Origin: Nepenthes gracilis
Lineage: Eukaryota; Streptophyta; Magnoliopsida; Caryophyllales; Nepenthaceae
Assembly: GCA_033239525.1 (NCBI GenBank)
Contig: BSYO01000013.1
Location: forward strand, 10,936,501-11,000,500
Direction: 5' to 3'
DNA: 64,000 nt
In this document: piece by piece, positions 37,263 through 49,568 of the stretch
How the letters are laid out: the number at the start of each line of letters is the position of its first letter
Numbering within the stretch: position 1 is the stretch's first letter
The notes under the pieces: model-generated
Database searches by the model: none
Seen by the model: the letters and a program-made list of their open reading frames with translations, nothing else
What the model was told of the DNA's origin: nothing
Made by a program: the position numbers and the translations under genes

Positions 37263-38734
37263 TGGGATGTGAGCAAAAAAGGAAGGAGCATCGGAGGGAG
37301 CAGAAAAGAGAAGAGGAGAAGGAGATCCAGCAACGCCCAATGCAGGGGAGAACAGCAAGACAAGTGCATTACCCTTTTCCTTTATTAAATAATATTACTT
37401 ATAATATTTATGAATTATTGTTTGAATTCAAGACCCACGTCTAGCTCAAGTACTCTTTCTCCCTACAAATTAACACATGTTGACACTGTTTACCTATGGA
37501 TAATTATGAATTATGCATAATCCCATAAATTATGTTTAATGATATATGTCTAATTGTAAAATTCTAAAGAAAATATTTGTGCTGCAATCATAAAGAGAAA
37601 GTGATTCGAAGACCCCTAAAGTGATAATTATTGATGGTAAGAGATTCTAATTCTCCGTATGCATTATGATATCCACATATCCGAATTGAATAGTAAAGAA
37701 ACTTAAGTCCAACGAAAAGATAATGATTGTGTAAGTATTCGGAGGGAAATCCACAATGTGTAATGTGATCGAATTATTCCCAAGATGGAGATGATGTGAA
37801 TGGATTATGATGGACCTTCCCTCAAAAGAATAAGAAATTATGAAATTAGGATAATGGATTTATATTTATTGGATAGTATTCTCTGACTTGCCACTTATAT
37901 CATGGTGGAAGCCCAAGGATTACTTTGGCCGTGTATTTTCGCCGCTTACTAGAGCGGGTGATATCCGTGGCACGTCTTATGATACTACTGTGAAAGAATG
38001 AGGGTTGCCCTAGTACTCCGGGGATATGGGGCAAAACGTTATTGCCGGATAGTTGCAGGCCTAAAATGTAGTCGATGGTTGAGTAGCTGCAGACCTTAAA
38101 TGTAGCAATACTTTAGAATGTGTAGTGTACACATTCCTTTCATCGTTCTCTCGTATCGTTAGCTGGTACGATCTATTGGCCCTGGTTCGCAAAGATAAGT
38201 AAATATGTATAAAAAATATTTTCAAAAAGAAGAAAGACGGAACACGAGAATTCAATTGTATTCTAAAAGTATTATTGATTATGTTTATTATTTATGTATT
38301 TTTACTTGCCTTCAAAATATGATGTACTTGTTGAGTTATGAGCTCACTCTACTCCTTCTTCCTTCTGGATAAGTTTAACTAAGCTATAGTCACAGGAAAG
38401 GCAGCTGGTATCAATCAAAGAGCTTATGGACTTAGCTGTACCATTAGGTAAGGACGATAAATTTGTATAAATTATCTTGATTTATGTGATGATAACATTG
38501 AATATAATAGATATTATGCTTCTGTAGAATTTATTTTGTAGTCATATTGGGTTTCCTAGTTGGCATCTCTTCTACATTGACGTCATACCAAAGTTTTGAC
38601 AACAGGACCATCTATGATATTATGGTGGCTTTGATGATCCTGTGTATTTATGATTATTATACATAGTAGTATAAGATTGGTATTTGACAAACATTTATAG
38701 TTTTGGTAGAAAAATTACGTTCCGTCACAGTTCT

Positions 38735-38855
38735 CACTTGGACTAGACCTTTCAAGACTTTTAAATCTCGTCATCCTACTCAACAGATTCAGATACTCGG
38801 CCTCTCTATTACGTGGTTGACCACCTCCACATGTTGACCTTCGTCTAAGCAGCAT
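38735..38855 (-). pseudogene. Element A gag N-terminus, cut by LTR G
   Basis: The minus-strand ATG at 38855 opens MLLRRRSTCGGGQPRNREAE and then YLNLLSRMTRF, about 42 codons, before the target duplication of LTR G. The same start in element C (ATG at 60932) encodes MPPR*KSACDGGQQHDREAE and then YINLLEMMMKLE. This agrees with a basic gag N-terminus followed by a helix. Confidence 0.7.
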
Positions 38856-39114
38856 GATCAGTTATAGTTATCGTTTCCAAAATAAAAACAATGTGGGTTA
38901 GTTCATAACTTAGATGCTAACTAGGACAATGTAAGCTAAACAACTAAACGTACCCACTAATTCCTAACTTAGTTCTAGCCTAAGTTATACAAACTAGGAC
39001 AACTAAAATTGTCCGATCTAATTGAGTCATTCTACGTCTTCTTCTACTTATCCAATCTATCTTACTCTAACTTAAACTTCCGCATAAGATTTAGATCAAA
39101 CACAAAGCATTTTT

Positions 39115-39126
39115 TCTCTGATACTA
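39115..39126 (-). promoter_or_regulatory. Primer-binding site of element A
   Basis: The coding strand reads TAGTATCAGAGA, one base from TGGTATCAGAG, the complement of the initiator Met-tRNA 3' end. It lies 2 bp from the 5' LTR. Confidence 0.8.
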
Positions 39127-39128
39127 AT

Positions 39129-39264
39129 TGTGACGAAATGCGTTTCTAATCGAAATTCGGCAAAATTTTGACAGAAAAACGGCCGTCAGACTGATACAAA
39201 ACATGTATATTAACCATGTACAACAAATATACAACTATAACACAACTCAACACAGGATGCAAAA
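39129..39264 (-). repeat. 5' LTR of element A, first fragment
   Basis: 136 bp starting TGTGACGAAATGCG. It aligns with 29804-29940 and stops at the insertion of element B. The last five bases CAAAA (39260-39264) are the target duplication. The LTR resumes at 56387. Confidence 0.85.
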
Positions 39265-40469
39265 TGTGACAGAACGGATCCTAATTTTCATAGGACCCTC
39301 CGTCAGACAAATACAGAACAAAATCCATAAATTTTCATCAGAAAAATTTGTAAAAATTTTGGCAGAATTCTATCTAAAATTAGACGAAAACCAAAATATA
39401 CAACCTGCTTATTTACACCTGTACAGAGCATATTCAATATCCAAACCTTTGACATATGACCACAATACAATCACAGGACCAGTACAAGCACGCTACTAAC
39501 CAAATATCATAATTCACATCATATAACAAGCATTCACAGGACCACAAGTTTCATTCATGGCCTTAATTTAATAACCCTATCAACTATACCAGAATTTAGA
39601 CAAGAGATGCTGTTTAAGACCTATGCAAAAACCAGAAAAAGCATATAAGAGAAGCAACTACGCCCAAGATATAATCTGCGAAAGTATACTTACATTTCTA
39701 ACAGTTTAGAGAGTATGCTACAATTATTTATATATAATTTCCTTTATAAATCTCTACGGCACATGCAGAACTACCAGATTTTCTAAAATACTTCAAGATA
39801 ATCTTTGAAACTTCACCAAGACTCCGGAACCTTTCTAGCTAATCTCTAGCTGTGACGGAACGGATTTTTTTTTAATTCCGTCATTCATAACACAATTGAA
39901 AAACCAAACTAAACCAATTAGGTGAAACACGGGATCACAGATCTCATCTAAGACCCATATACTTTTAACCATAATAAGTATAGCGGAAGTTATTCTAACA
40001 CTTGCGGAAGCATTCATATTCATTCCAAAATATTCATTTCCGAGTACATAGCCAAAAATGTTTAACCATAGAAGTCCATCAAGTCATTACAATAATATTC
40101 CCAAAATAAGCTTCCGAAGTCTTTAATAATCCTTTAGACAAGCTTTAATCACTCCAACTCGTCAGGCACAAGCTCTAAAGCTTCATTTGTAGGGGGAAAA
40201 CATAAAACAGTGAGTCGAGGCTCAACAAGGTACATGCATATGAACTGTAAAACGGTTATGCCAAAACGATCATATAATCATGCATAGAATCAAACTTGAA
40301 AGGAAATGGGCGTTTAATCAAAACATTATCTGAAAAAACAGTAAAGACATACTATAACGATATTAAATCTCACGCTTCATAAATCATTACACTATAGACT
40401 GTAAAACAATAGCTATAAACTTTACTGATGCATGGTAAAATTGAAAACAATACTCCATACTGTTCACTG

Positions 40470-40755
40470 TCATCTTTTCACTGTATACGATTCATTATCA
40501 TCTTTTCACTGTATACGATTTATCACTGTATACGATTCATTACCATCTTTTCACTGTATACGATTCATTACCATCTTTTCACTGTACACGATTCATTATT
40601 ATCTTTTTACTATATACGATTCTTTATCATCTTTTCACTGTATACGATTCATTATCATCTTTTCGTTGTACACGATTCATTATCATCTTTTCACTGTACA
40701 CGATTCATTATGATCTTTTCACTGTACATGATTCATTATCATCTTTTCACTGTAT
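40470..40755. repeat. 28-bp tandem array in LTR H
   Basis: About ten copies of a 28-bp unit (core ATCTTTTCACTGTATACGATT) with few changes and one partial copy. There are no spacers, so it is not CRISPR. All three frames stay open because 28 is not a multiple of 3 and the unit lacks stops. Confidence 0.9.
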
Positions 40756-40794
40756 ATAGCATATCGGTAAAACAGTAAGCGGTACTTCATATTA

Positions 40795-41450
40795 TTCCCT
40801 CCTTGTACCAAGCCCCGAGGACGGCTATCAATCCCTCCTTGTACTAAGCCCAGGGACGACTATCATTTTCTCCGTGTACCAAGCCCCAGGGGACGGCTAT
40901 CATTACCTCAGTGTACTAAGCCCCAGGGATACGGCTATCATTCCCTCCTTGTACCAAGCCCAGGGACGGCTATCATTACCTCCTTGTACCAAGCCAGGGG
41001 CGGCTACCATTCCCTTCTTGTACTAAGCCCCGAGAACGGCTATCATTACCTCCTTGTACCAAGCCCCGAGGACGACTTTCATTACTTCCGTACCAGGAGC
41101 TCCGAGGACGGCTTTCATTACCTTCATTTATAGTGTACCAAGCCCCGAGGACTAGACCGGCTATCATTCCCTCCTTGTACCTCCAAGCCCCAAGGGCGAC
41201 TATCATTACCTCAATGTAAGTGTACCAAGCCCCGAGGACAATGACTATCATTCCCTCCTTGTACCAAGCCCCGAGGACGGCTATCATTACCTCAGCAAAA
41301 TTTTGTGTACCAAGCCCCTAGGATGGCTATCATTACCTCTGTATACCAAGCCCCGAGGACGGCTATCATTCCCTCCTTGTATCAAGCCCCGAGGATGGCT
41401 ATCATTACCTCTGTGTACAAAGCCCCAAGGACGGCTTTCATTCATCTTTA
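40795..41450. repeat. 36-37-bp tandem array in LTR H
   Basis: About 16 copies with the core CCAAGCCCCGAGGACGGCTA and the linker TCATTCCCTCCTTGTA. Small insertions in some copies shift the period. Isolated copies reappear near 41988 and 42118, which shows exchange with the next zone. Confidence 0.88.
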
Positions 41451-41639
41451 ACATCAAGTTTATTGGGACTCGGTTCTTAGTTTTAATTGTTTTGATGACC
41501 ATCTATCATAGTTCAAAGGTCGGAAATCATAGAGTTCTACTTGCTGTCCCTTTTACATGCATTTTTCCTTATTCTTATAACCTTTTTAACTTCAAACAAT
41601 TGAAGTTCGTATAGCCATATTCCTTTAATATCTTAAAAT

Positions 41640-42780
41640 CGGAGTTCTTTTCCTTCTTAAAAACCGGAGTGCATTTCCTTCTTAAAAATCGGAGCTCGTT
41701 TTCTTCTTGAGGCCGGAGTTCTTTCTTTCATAAAGGCCGGAGTGAACTAACTTAAAAGCCGGAGTTCATTTTCAATACAAGCCGGAGTGCATTTTCAATT
41801 CAAAGTCGGAATGCAAGCCGGAGTTCATTTAATACAAGCCGAAGTTCTCTTTTGACAAAAGCCGGAATGCCTTTTTCCCAAAAGCCGGAGTGCCCTTTTG
41901 GACGGAGTGCTTTTAACTGGACCGGGTGCTTTTCACTAACTTAACGGATGGAGTGATTTTCTTTAGAAGGGACTGCCATTTCCCTCCGTGTACCAAGCCC
42001 CGAGTGCTTTATAATCAAAGGACAAGAGTGCTTTTCACTAACGGGACCAGTGCTTTTCATTAAACCCCGAGGACGGAGTGCTTTTTCATCAACAGACTTG
42101 AGTGCTTTTTATTCCCTCTTTACCAAGCCCCGAGGATGGATACCTCCGTGTTGAGTGCTTTTCACTAACAAGACAGAGTGCTTTTTACTACTGGATGGAG
42201 TACTTTTCACTAACAGGACGTAGTGCTTTTCATTAACAGGACGGAGCTCGTTTTCTCAAAGGACGGAGCTTGTTTTCTCAAAGGATGGAGCTCTTTTTCT
42301 CAATGGACGGAGCTCGCTTTCCCAAAGGACGGAGCTCTTTTTCTCAATGGACGGAGCTCGTTTTCTCAATGGATGGAGCTCTTTTCTCAATGGACGGAGC
42401 TCGTTTTCTCAAAGGCCGGAGTACTTTTGGAAGGATTGCTTTTCGGACGGAGTACTTTTCACTTAAAGGATGGAGTACTTTTCAGATGGACTGCTTTTTA
42501 CTCAAAGGACGGAGTGCTCAAGAAGCCGGAGTGCTTAGAAAGCCAGAGTTCGTTTTAGAGCCAGAGTTCTTTTTCCAACAAAAGGACGGAGTTCTGGAGG
42601 ACGGAGCTTATTTTCTTCAAAGGCCGGAGCTCATTTTATCAAAAGCCAGAGTTCTTTTCATGTTAAGGCCTAAGTTCATTTAGGGCCGGAGCTCATCTTC
42701 TTTTACAAAGCCGGAGCTGATTTTCATATTAAGGGACTGAAGTTCATTTTATATGTTGGAAACCGATTTCATTTTACATA
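41640..42780. repeat. GGACGGAG/GCCGGAG-type repeat zone in LTR H
   Basis: Many 20-30-bp copies of GGACGGAGCTCGTTTTCTCA, GGACGGAGTGCTTTTCACTA and AAGCCGGAGTTCATTTT. The order is irregular, with local runs of near-identical units (42240-42420). Confidence 0.82.
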
Positions 42781-43066
42781 TATAGGAGTCCGAGTTCAAT
42801 TTTCATGTAGCCAAGTTTATTTTTCAATGCAGAAGGTCGATATTTAATGCAGAAAGCAGGAACTTTAAAACAGAGTACACGTGTAGTAAAGCATGAACTT
42901 CAAAACAGAGCAGAGTATACTTGCAATATTCTTAAAGCATGAATTTAAAAACGACATCCGAGGTACACTTGCCTGAGAGTTGATTCCTAGATTTTTACCG
43001 TCTTAAAGCTTTCTCCCCGTCACTCTCTTCCTTCTGCTAGCCTGTGCATCAACCAACCGACGCTAG

Positions 43067-43076
43067 CTTTTTATAG
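43067..43076 (-). promoter_or_regulatory. TATA box of LTR H
   Basis: The coding strand reads CTATAAAAAG, preceded by a GGGG-rich stretch and followed by CTAGCGTCGGTTGG. It lies past the repeat zone 43500-43800 in the coding direction. Confidence 0.5.
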
Positions 43077-43499
43077 AGGAGGGGTTTGGTGGGGTAAGTG
43101 GGGTAAGTTACTTACTCCTGTACTTGTTTGCAAACGGTAGGTGGGAGTAACTGGATTAGTTTACCTATTCCTTTTTGGTCGCCGCCTAGTTGAATTCTAA
43201 CTAAATCCTAAAGTTTGCCTTTTTCCTTAGTTACCATTACTTTATTCAGGCCAACTGCTCCTTACTTATTGCCAATGCTGCCGGTCGACTCTCCAATTTC
43301 GGTCAACATCTCCAAATCCGATCAACTCTTCCAATCCGGTCAATGTCTTTGAATCCGGTCAACTCTTCAATTCCGGTCAACTTCTTCTTATTATTCAGTC
43401 CGTCCCTTATCTTCTCATCAGCTTCGGATTTTATTCTCCTTGAACCAATAATTTTACTCCGGCTTTACCAACACACAAGGCCGGACTTGATTTCAGCTT

Positions 43500-43800
43500 A
43501 AGTGAAAGGTCGGACTGCTTTTACACTAAGGAGGACGGACTTCTTTTACGCTAAGAGAAGACGGACTTCTTTTTCCTCACACAAGGCTGGACTTAATTTT
43601 AGACACAAGGGAGGACGAACTTCTTTTTCCTCACACGAGGTCGGACTTAATTTTAGACACAAGGGAGGACGGACTTCTTTTTCCTCACACAAGGCCGGAC
43701 TTAATTTTAGACACAAAGGAGGACGGACTTCTTTTACGCTAAGAGAAGATGGACTTCTTTTTCCTCACACAAGGCCGGACTTAATTTTAGACACAAGGAA
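43500..43800. repeat. GGACTTCTTTTT-type tandem array in LTR H
   Basis: Units of about 50-56 bp joining GGAGGACGGACTTCTTTT, CTCACACAAGGCCGGACTTA and ATTTTAGACACAAGG. About five copies. The reverse complement appears at 63750-63850 in LTR F. Confidence 0.85.
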
Positions 43801-46080
43801 AAGTTAAACCTCCTTTTGACCCATATAAGGCCGATCTTCTCCAATTTAAGAATCCTTCAATTTTCCTCGATTATTTGATTATTTTGATTCCCTGACTGGG
43901 ACTTCTATGTTTTAGAATCTAGGTCGTCACACTAGCTAGCCTTAATTATCTAGTATTTCTCTATATCCTTATCTGGAGGGAGAAAATAAAACAGCGAGTC
44001 AAAACCCAACAAGGTACTAAAACGTGCAAAATATAATGCTCTCATACAGAATATAATGCAGTAAAACGGATACGATTGCATTTAAAATATAAATGCGATA
44101 AGTCAATAATTATGGAAATATTAGCATAACATAGATGCAAAAAATCATAGAAATTGTCAACAAAACAGAAAAACATATACATAATTCATGAGGAAAGTAT
44201 AGTTCCATATAAACAAGTCTCTAAAAAGCATAAATCATACTTTCAGGTTATAACATGAATATGTTAGGGTAGAAAATCACGTTAATATTAGACCAGAAGA
44301 ATAGAAGCTGTTCATGGAAACAAGAATAAAGCATGATTCTACTTAAATATGCATTATGGTTCATAAAATAGTTCCAAATCTCTCTTGTTTTTTCAGAAAT
44401 TTCAATTTAATATCCTAAGAACCCAACTAGCGTACCCTTCTTGTCGAGAGGGCGAATAATCGGGAATAGATTATGATTCTCCCACACAATCAAAGGCTAA
44501 GAATAGTAACTATAATAGGGACTGATTGTGTTTTTGGACACACAATTTAAAGCCAACGGAGGATTTATGACTTCTAGAGTCGATTTCAGTAACGCCTCGA
44601 GGAAGGGCAGACCACGTATAACTCCATGGATGAAATTATCTCTGATTACTATCGTAATATCCTAAGGTATGCCGGAGAACCTCACATGATCATATATCAG
44701 TCCGGGTCCTAATTGATAGAATCAGAAATAGTTTCTTCTCGTTTTCTTAGCTTATAACTTATCAAATTTCAAAAATCAGTAAAGATTTCACCATTAATCC
44801 TTCAGAAAGCTCCAAAAATCCACAGAAATTTAATAGTGTGATTCCGTATAAATTTCTTAGTTATAAATCATAACATGAACAATACTCTTTTACAAATTAA
44901 CTATCACATATCAGAAATCATGGATTTTAAACATTAAATCTATTCATTTTAGTGCTTAGGGGTTTGATAAATATTCTGAACATAAAATAGATGCCAAACA
45001 CATGCATAAACATAAAATCTATCCAATTAATTTATAGTAAATATGTAGAACCATGGATTTAAAGTACCAAATCCTAAAATTTTCGTATCTAGGGTTTTAG
45101 TCAAACTTTCAGACATAAATCGAGTACCAAATACATGATTTTTCATGAAATCAAGCTATATATTGTCACACTGTAGATAAACATGAAATCTGTTCGAACA
45201 ATTTGCAGAAATAGGCTTTATTTACATAGAACATGGAGAAACATGCTTTTAGAGTAAAAATACAGTTGCAGAGATATTAAAATACTGTATAAATAGTATA
45301 TAACATTTAGAGTACGCTTGCCTGAGTTTAATCTATCGTTATTCTTACTTGGATCGGAGTGGAATGACCAAAATTTTCCTTTTCTTCTCTTTTTCTTCCC
45401 TTTTCCTCTTCTCTCCCGCTGCTCCTTCTCTCTGGAATGTCAAAAATCACGTAAAAAACGCGCACAGTAATTTTTATACACAGACCGCTCGAGCGCCACT
45501 TGAGCACACCGCCCTGCCAACGCTGCGCCTTGGGCACCAATTGAGCACACTGCGAGCGGGAGTTTCTATTTTTCGCACCCTGTTGGTGCTCGAGCGCTAC
45601 TCGACCATGATTATAGGCCATGCAACGCGTCTACATTGCATTTTTGCCATCCGGAACCTGTTTTGACCCTTCCAACTAAATTTTTCGCATCCTTGAATGC
45701 TAATTTTGATTATATACCCTTAATTGGCCATGATTATCGTAATTTAAAGCTTGAAATATTATTTACGAATCAACGTTTCATGATTTACAACTTCTGTTCC
45801 CGATTTACCAATTCCGAAACTTTAGGCTTTTCAATCATATTCCACCCATACCTTTTCACCACAATTCATCTATCTCAACTTAATTACCTTCCAATTATCA
45901 TATTTTAGAATTCCAAAACCTCACCACCATATTAACCATATCTTGAAAATCGATATCTTATAGGGCCCAACTTCCTCTTTTTACTTCTGAATTCAATTTT
46001 TCACATTTTAAACCTAATCCTTGATCATTATTAATTCAGTTTCATCCTAATTATCGTATTTCAAAACTCGGGTCGTCACA

Positions 46081-46093
46081 CTCTCCCCCACTT
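46081..46093 (-). promoter_or_regulatory. Polypurine tract of element B
   Basis: The coding strand reads AAGTGGGGGAGAG directly before the LTR start TGTGACGACCCG. This is the best preserved such tract in the window. Confidence 0.85.
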
Positions 46094-48020
46094 ACAGAAA
46101 TTTCATCCTCAAAATTTTATAATCCTTAAATTTCAAAGAGTAAGGAACTTCATTATCGTCTCCAGATTTTGTCTAGATTATGGCGGTTATCCTAGAAAAC
46201 CTTAATCCTTCAAACTGTCCAAACATTTAATACCTGATTCGCTCTATACTTACCTAAATCTATCAAATTCGAGGACAATTAAAATTCATTAACTACTTTT
46301 CTATTATGGTTCAAAACTGTAAACAGGTAAAATTTTCTTATTACAACTTAAGTTAGGCCTCGAAAATAATTATCCCTTTTTGAATCTAAAATTAGACATC
46401 GAATTATGTGGACTCACCAAAATTCTGATGTACACTCTGATTAATTTCCTAATTATGGACCATCCAATTGCAATTTACCTTCTAATCCAATTTAACTCGA
46501 CATCTACGATTTTCCAATTAAATTAACTAAAATTTTAGCAATGCCTTAGTTTACAATTAGATCCTAAATCAGAATGCTCTATATCCTCATAGATTCATTG
46601 GTATGTCATTAAACCAACATCTCCTTAAAATACATAACCCATGTTAAATACTTAATAAACGAATCCCGAAACATCCATATCTTGTAAACAATTCCCATAA
46701 GTCCTCGATCTACAATCACTTTAGAAATTTCAGTCGTAATAATCACCTCGAAATCTATATTACCCTAGGTGATACTCCCCAAACTCCCAGATTCAAGCAC
46801 TTAGCAATCTTAGGATCTTGTTGGCACATCAATGGGCCATCGGATTCCATCCGAATGCGTTACCATAATTCAGGATGGGTGGGTCATCCTAACCATCTTG
46901 AAACAAAATCATGAGGACTCTTGGATCCATGATTTCATATCTTTAATGTTTCGGATATAATTCTTTTCACCACTTCTGACTTAACCTATTGCCCAAAATC
47001 TCTTTTATCAACTTAGTTAGGATTCAACATAAAGTTCAATTACAAGTAAACCTTGAATGCAGAACACTTCACATTTTTATTCTTTCGTTGGTATGTCCCC
47101 AAACTGATATCCTCATAAGTCCTTGAATTATCACAAGATTTAAAAACTATAATTATATCAGTCTCCAAAAAGTTAACGTCAAGCTTAGAGTATCAATTAA
47201 ATCTCAAAACTCAATTAGTAGCTCACAACCTCGAGGATCTCTTACTTCAAAATTTCATAACTCCAATGCTTTGAACATGGTTTAACTCCCAATTCTAGAA
47301 TACATCTAATTTTCCCAATACTCTTAGCCAACATTATTTGCCAGTACAAAGGTCCATTACTCTTAAAGATATCGGGGTTCATCGCTGAGATTCTTAGACA
47401 GGTTTACCCGTTCACAACATTACATGATCATCCTTCCTTAATGGTGCAACCATTTACTTTCAAAGTTTTTCAAACAAAAAACTAATTTTGGAGGCAAGGC
47501 CTACAATTTCTTCAAATGGAAGCCTTAATTATCTTCTTTGACCCAAAGTAGAATAATGCTGATTATGAGCTCCTCTTTTACTTACGTTAAGAGCAACCCA
47601 TCTCCAAAATATAGAAAATATAGTCCCCAAGTATCCTCAAAATGTCTGATTACATATTTCATTTCTTCTTTATGTTATTTTTTCTTAATCTTCAAATTCA
47701 TGGAACAACTTGTACAATTTCCCCAAATAAAAACCTCATCGATCAATTTTAATTGTGAGCAGAGTAATTTCAATCATAGACTCCTTTCTTAAGGATATTG
47801 TATCCTATCACAATACACCAGACCCATCAAGGGTCAAACCTAAGTGAGCAGCCAACAACTTTACTCTAAATTCTTCAAAGGTTACCTATACAGATCTTCA
47901 TTGACTTATTTTTGGCCATCTCATAATCTCCTCTCCCACTTGGGGCGAGGCTAATCACCTAAATTTCAGTTAATTTTTACTTTTACTTTCTCAAATTCAA
48001 ATTGTGCTATCGAAAATGTC
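46094..48020 (-). pseudogene. Element B pol remnant, heavily decayed
   Basis: The first part (to about 46950) aligns with the integrase-side DNA of elements A and C (for example CAATGGGCCATC near 46833, aligned to AATGGGCTGTCC in A and C). No RT catalytic box could be read. About 1.9 kb cannot hold a full pol, so a deletion is implied. Confidence 0.5.
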
Positions 48021-48022
48021 AT

Positions 48023-48100
48023 CTATGACGGACTGTATGCTTTACTGAAAATCTGACAGAGTTCCCTTCATAATACGGCCGTCAAACTATACAAAAGGTT
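48023..48100 (-). repeat. LTR-end-like fragment inside element B
   Basis: The order TGACGGACTGTATGC, ACTGAAAATCTGACAGAG, then ACGGCCGTCAAACTATACAA matches the beginning of the C-type LTR at 61636-61720. It may be a truncated LTR insertion that separates gag from the pol remnant. Its other end was not found, and homology fades after about 48100. Confidence 0.45.
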
Positions 48101-48339
48101 ATAAGACTTCCTAAGATATCCATTATTGCCAATCTCAAATAGCTAGCAATAATCTTAACACATTTCTACACAAAATCCCAATACTACAAGCTCCATAAGT
48201 ATCTCCACAACACATAACCATTGAACAATAATATATATAACATACAATTTTATGAGGAATTAAAAGCATACATGAATTTTAAATAAATCAGAAATCAACT
48301 TTCCATTAAAAGAATACCTTTTTCCACTTTTGATGATGT

Positions 48340-49263
48340 CTTAGCGTCCTATACCGTCAGTGCAAAAGATTTTACTGAAATTGTTAACTTCTTCACTCCC
48401 AATTTCTTTGGTGGTGGGCAGTTTCTAATTAGGTGACCCTCTTGTCCACACCTAAAATACGCTTATGTCTGATTTTCAGTAACTCCCTTTTTTGTTGTAG
48501 CCGTCTTTTCCTTTTTAGACGGCATTGTGGATTCCATATTCATATTCATACTATAACTTGCTCGGCTAGCTGCCCACTTAGATTAGAATTTTTGAGTTTT
48601 CAACTTTCTCTCAAAAATTAGTGCTCTATCGAAAATCTCTGCGTAAGTCTAAAGTTTAAGGATCACCAATTGCCTCCTAATTTCACCTCTCAATCATTGC
48701 TGAAACTTTTGAGCTTTTCTTTCCTCATTTTCTATGATATACGGCGTATACCAAGATAGTTCAGTAAACTTTGTATCGTATTCGGCTACAGTATTTTTTC
48801 CTTTCCTGAGCCATATAAACTCCTGTTTCTTTTGATCTTAGAGACTTGAGGGAAAATATTTTTTCATAAAAGCTTCTTCAAATATTTTCCAAGTAATATT
48901 ATTTTCAGGTATTCCCAATGCCCTTTTCTTCATAATCCACCAGCTGTCAGCTTCTCCATCTAATTTGTAGTCTCCAAATATGACATTTTCTTGATCAGAG
49001 TACTAAATCACTATAAATATTTTCTTTATTCTCCTAAGCCAAATATCTAATTTTGTCGGGTCTAGTTCACCTAAAAGTTCAGGTGCTCTTTTTTTCCTAA
49101 ATCTATCATAAGCCGTTGGGGCAGAATTTATCGGAATCATGTGACATTGTTCCATCACTTCGATTACATTTGTCAATCTTTCCAACAAACTCAAATATCT
49201 AGCCTCTTAATCTTCTGGGGTATCATTGCCACCTCGAGCATTATCTCTTCTTCTATTTGCCAT
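48340..49263 (-). pseudogene. Element B gag (retrotransposon gag plus zinc knuckle)
   Basis: The minus-strand ATG at 49263 opens MANRRRDNARGGNDTPED, then a stop, then EARYLSLLERLTNVIEVMEQ. A stretch reading YDRFRKKRAPELLGELDPTK, then LDIWLRRIKKIF, follows (49003-49194). This is the conserved start of the gag domain of Tekay-like elements (family: F.G..DP..A..WL..IEKIF). Broken gag continues to the zinc knuckle at 48418-48459, read as YFRCGQEGHLIRNC: a C-X2-C-X4-H-X4-C motif in which the first Cys has become Tyr. In-frame stops make it non-functional. Confidence 0.8.
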
Positions 49264-49472
49264 GCTAATATCCTATAACAGAAATATTACAACATCAATT
49301 ACCCTTAATTAATTAGATCAGACGGAGGAAATAAATTGTTTCATTCATAAGAATATTCTTAGGGTTGAATCTTAAACATTCCATCTAATCTTATCTATCC
49401 TTACCTTGCTTCAATTTAAGACAATTAACCTGAATTCCCAAACTTGAATTGGTCAATCTTGGCCTAAAATTA

Positions 49473-49568
49473 ATGTCGATCAACTAATCATTATGTCCCA
49501 ATTCAGGTCAATTCAGGTCAATGTCGATCAACTAATCATTATGTCCCAATTCAGGTCAATTCTAACTT
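49473..49568. repeat. 48-bp tandem duplication in the element B leader
   Basis: Two copies in tandem. The first about 41 bases, beginning ATGTCGATCAACTAATCATT, are identical. They lie between the PBS and the gag start. Their identity contrasts with the heavy divergence around them, so the duplication is recent. Confidence 0.85.

Larger units (their letters stand above)
35155..38729 (+). mobile_element. Solo LTR G, plus orientation
   Basis: 3575 bp from TGTAAGATTTCAG to TTCCGTCACA. It has an exact 5-bp target duplication GTTCT (35150-35154 and 38730-38734). No internal region follows, and the disrupted element A gag continues on both sides, so this is a solo LTR left by LTR-LTR recombination. 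Layout on the plus strand: a long repeat-rich U3 with GACCGGTATG-type motifs (about 35250-37080), a heat-shock-element cluster (37169-37238), a TATA box (37254-37262), a purine-rich leader (37262-37330), then U5-like sequence. The end TCCGTCACA is the complement of the TGTGACGGA start of the minus-strand LTRs here, so the family is related. Confidence 0.88.
39851..43931 (-). mobile_element. Solo LTR H, 4.1 kb, minus orientation
   Basis: 4081 bp from TGTGACGGAACGG to GGTCGTCACA with exact CTAGC duplications (39846-39850 and 43932-43936). There is no interior, so it is a solo LTR. It is exceptionally long because of four tandem-repeat zones (40470-40755, 40795-41450, 41640-42780, 43500-43800). 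A TATA box lies at plus 43067-43076 (coding strand CTATAAAAAG). ORFs across the repeats (for example 40428-40778 and 42223-42683) are products of the repeats. The partial LTR F at 63476 shares its AAGTCCGGCCTT-type repeats. Confidence 0.88.
39265..46080 (-). repeat. 3' LTR of element B, interrupted by solo LTR H
   Basis: The LTR parts 39265-39850 and 43937-46080 (2730 bp) match the 5' LTR. The coding-strand start is TGTGACGACCCG and the end TCTGTCACA. A TATA-like TGTATAAAAA (plus 45471-45480) follows a GC-rich CGCTCGAGCG module (about 45485-45600). Confidence 0.88.

Noticed and set aside
40428..40778. Overlapping ORFs of 93 and 116 codons in two frames
   Set aside because: They lie in the 28-bp tandem array. 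The unit has no stop in these frames, so the peptides are repeat translations, not a gene.
40470..41450. Possible CRISPR-like array
   Set aside because: The repeats are directly contiguous without unique spacers, there are no cas genes, and the context is a plant LTR.
42223..42683. Two overlapping ORFs of 111 and 137 codons with GWSSF/WTEL repeats
   Set aside because: Product of the GGACGGAG-type repeat zone inside solo LTR H. Two frames are open at once and no start context or homology is seen.
45328..45666. ORF pair of about 100 codons on both strands, similar to 55620-55868
   Set aside because: Both are in the LTRs of element B (U3/R region). Similarity between them is LTR identity, not gene duplication.
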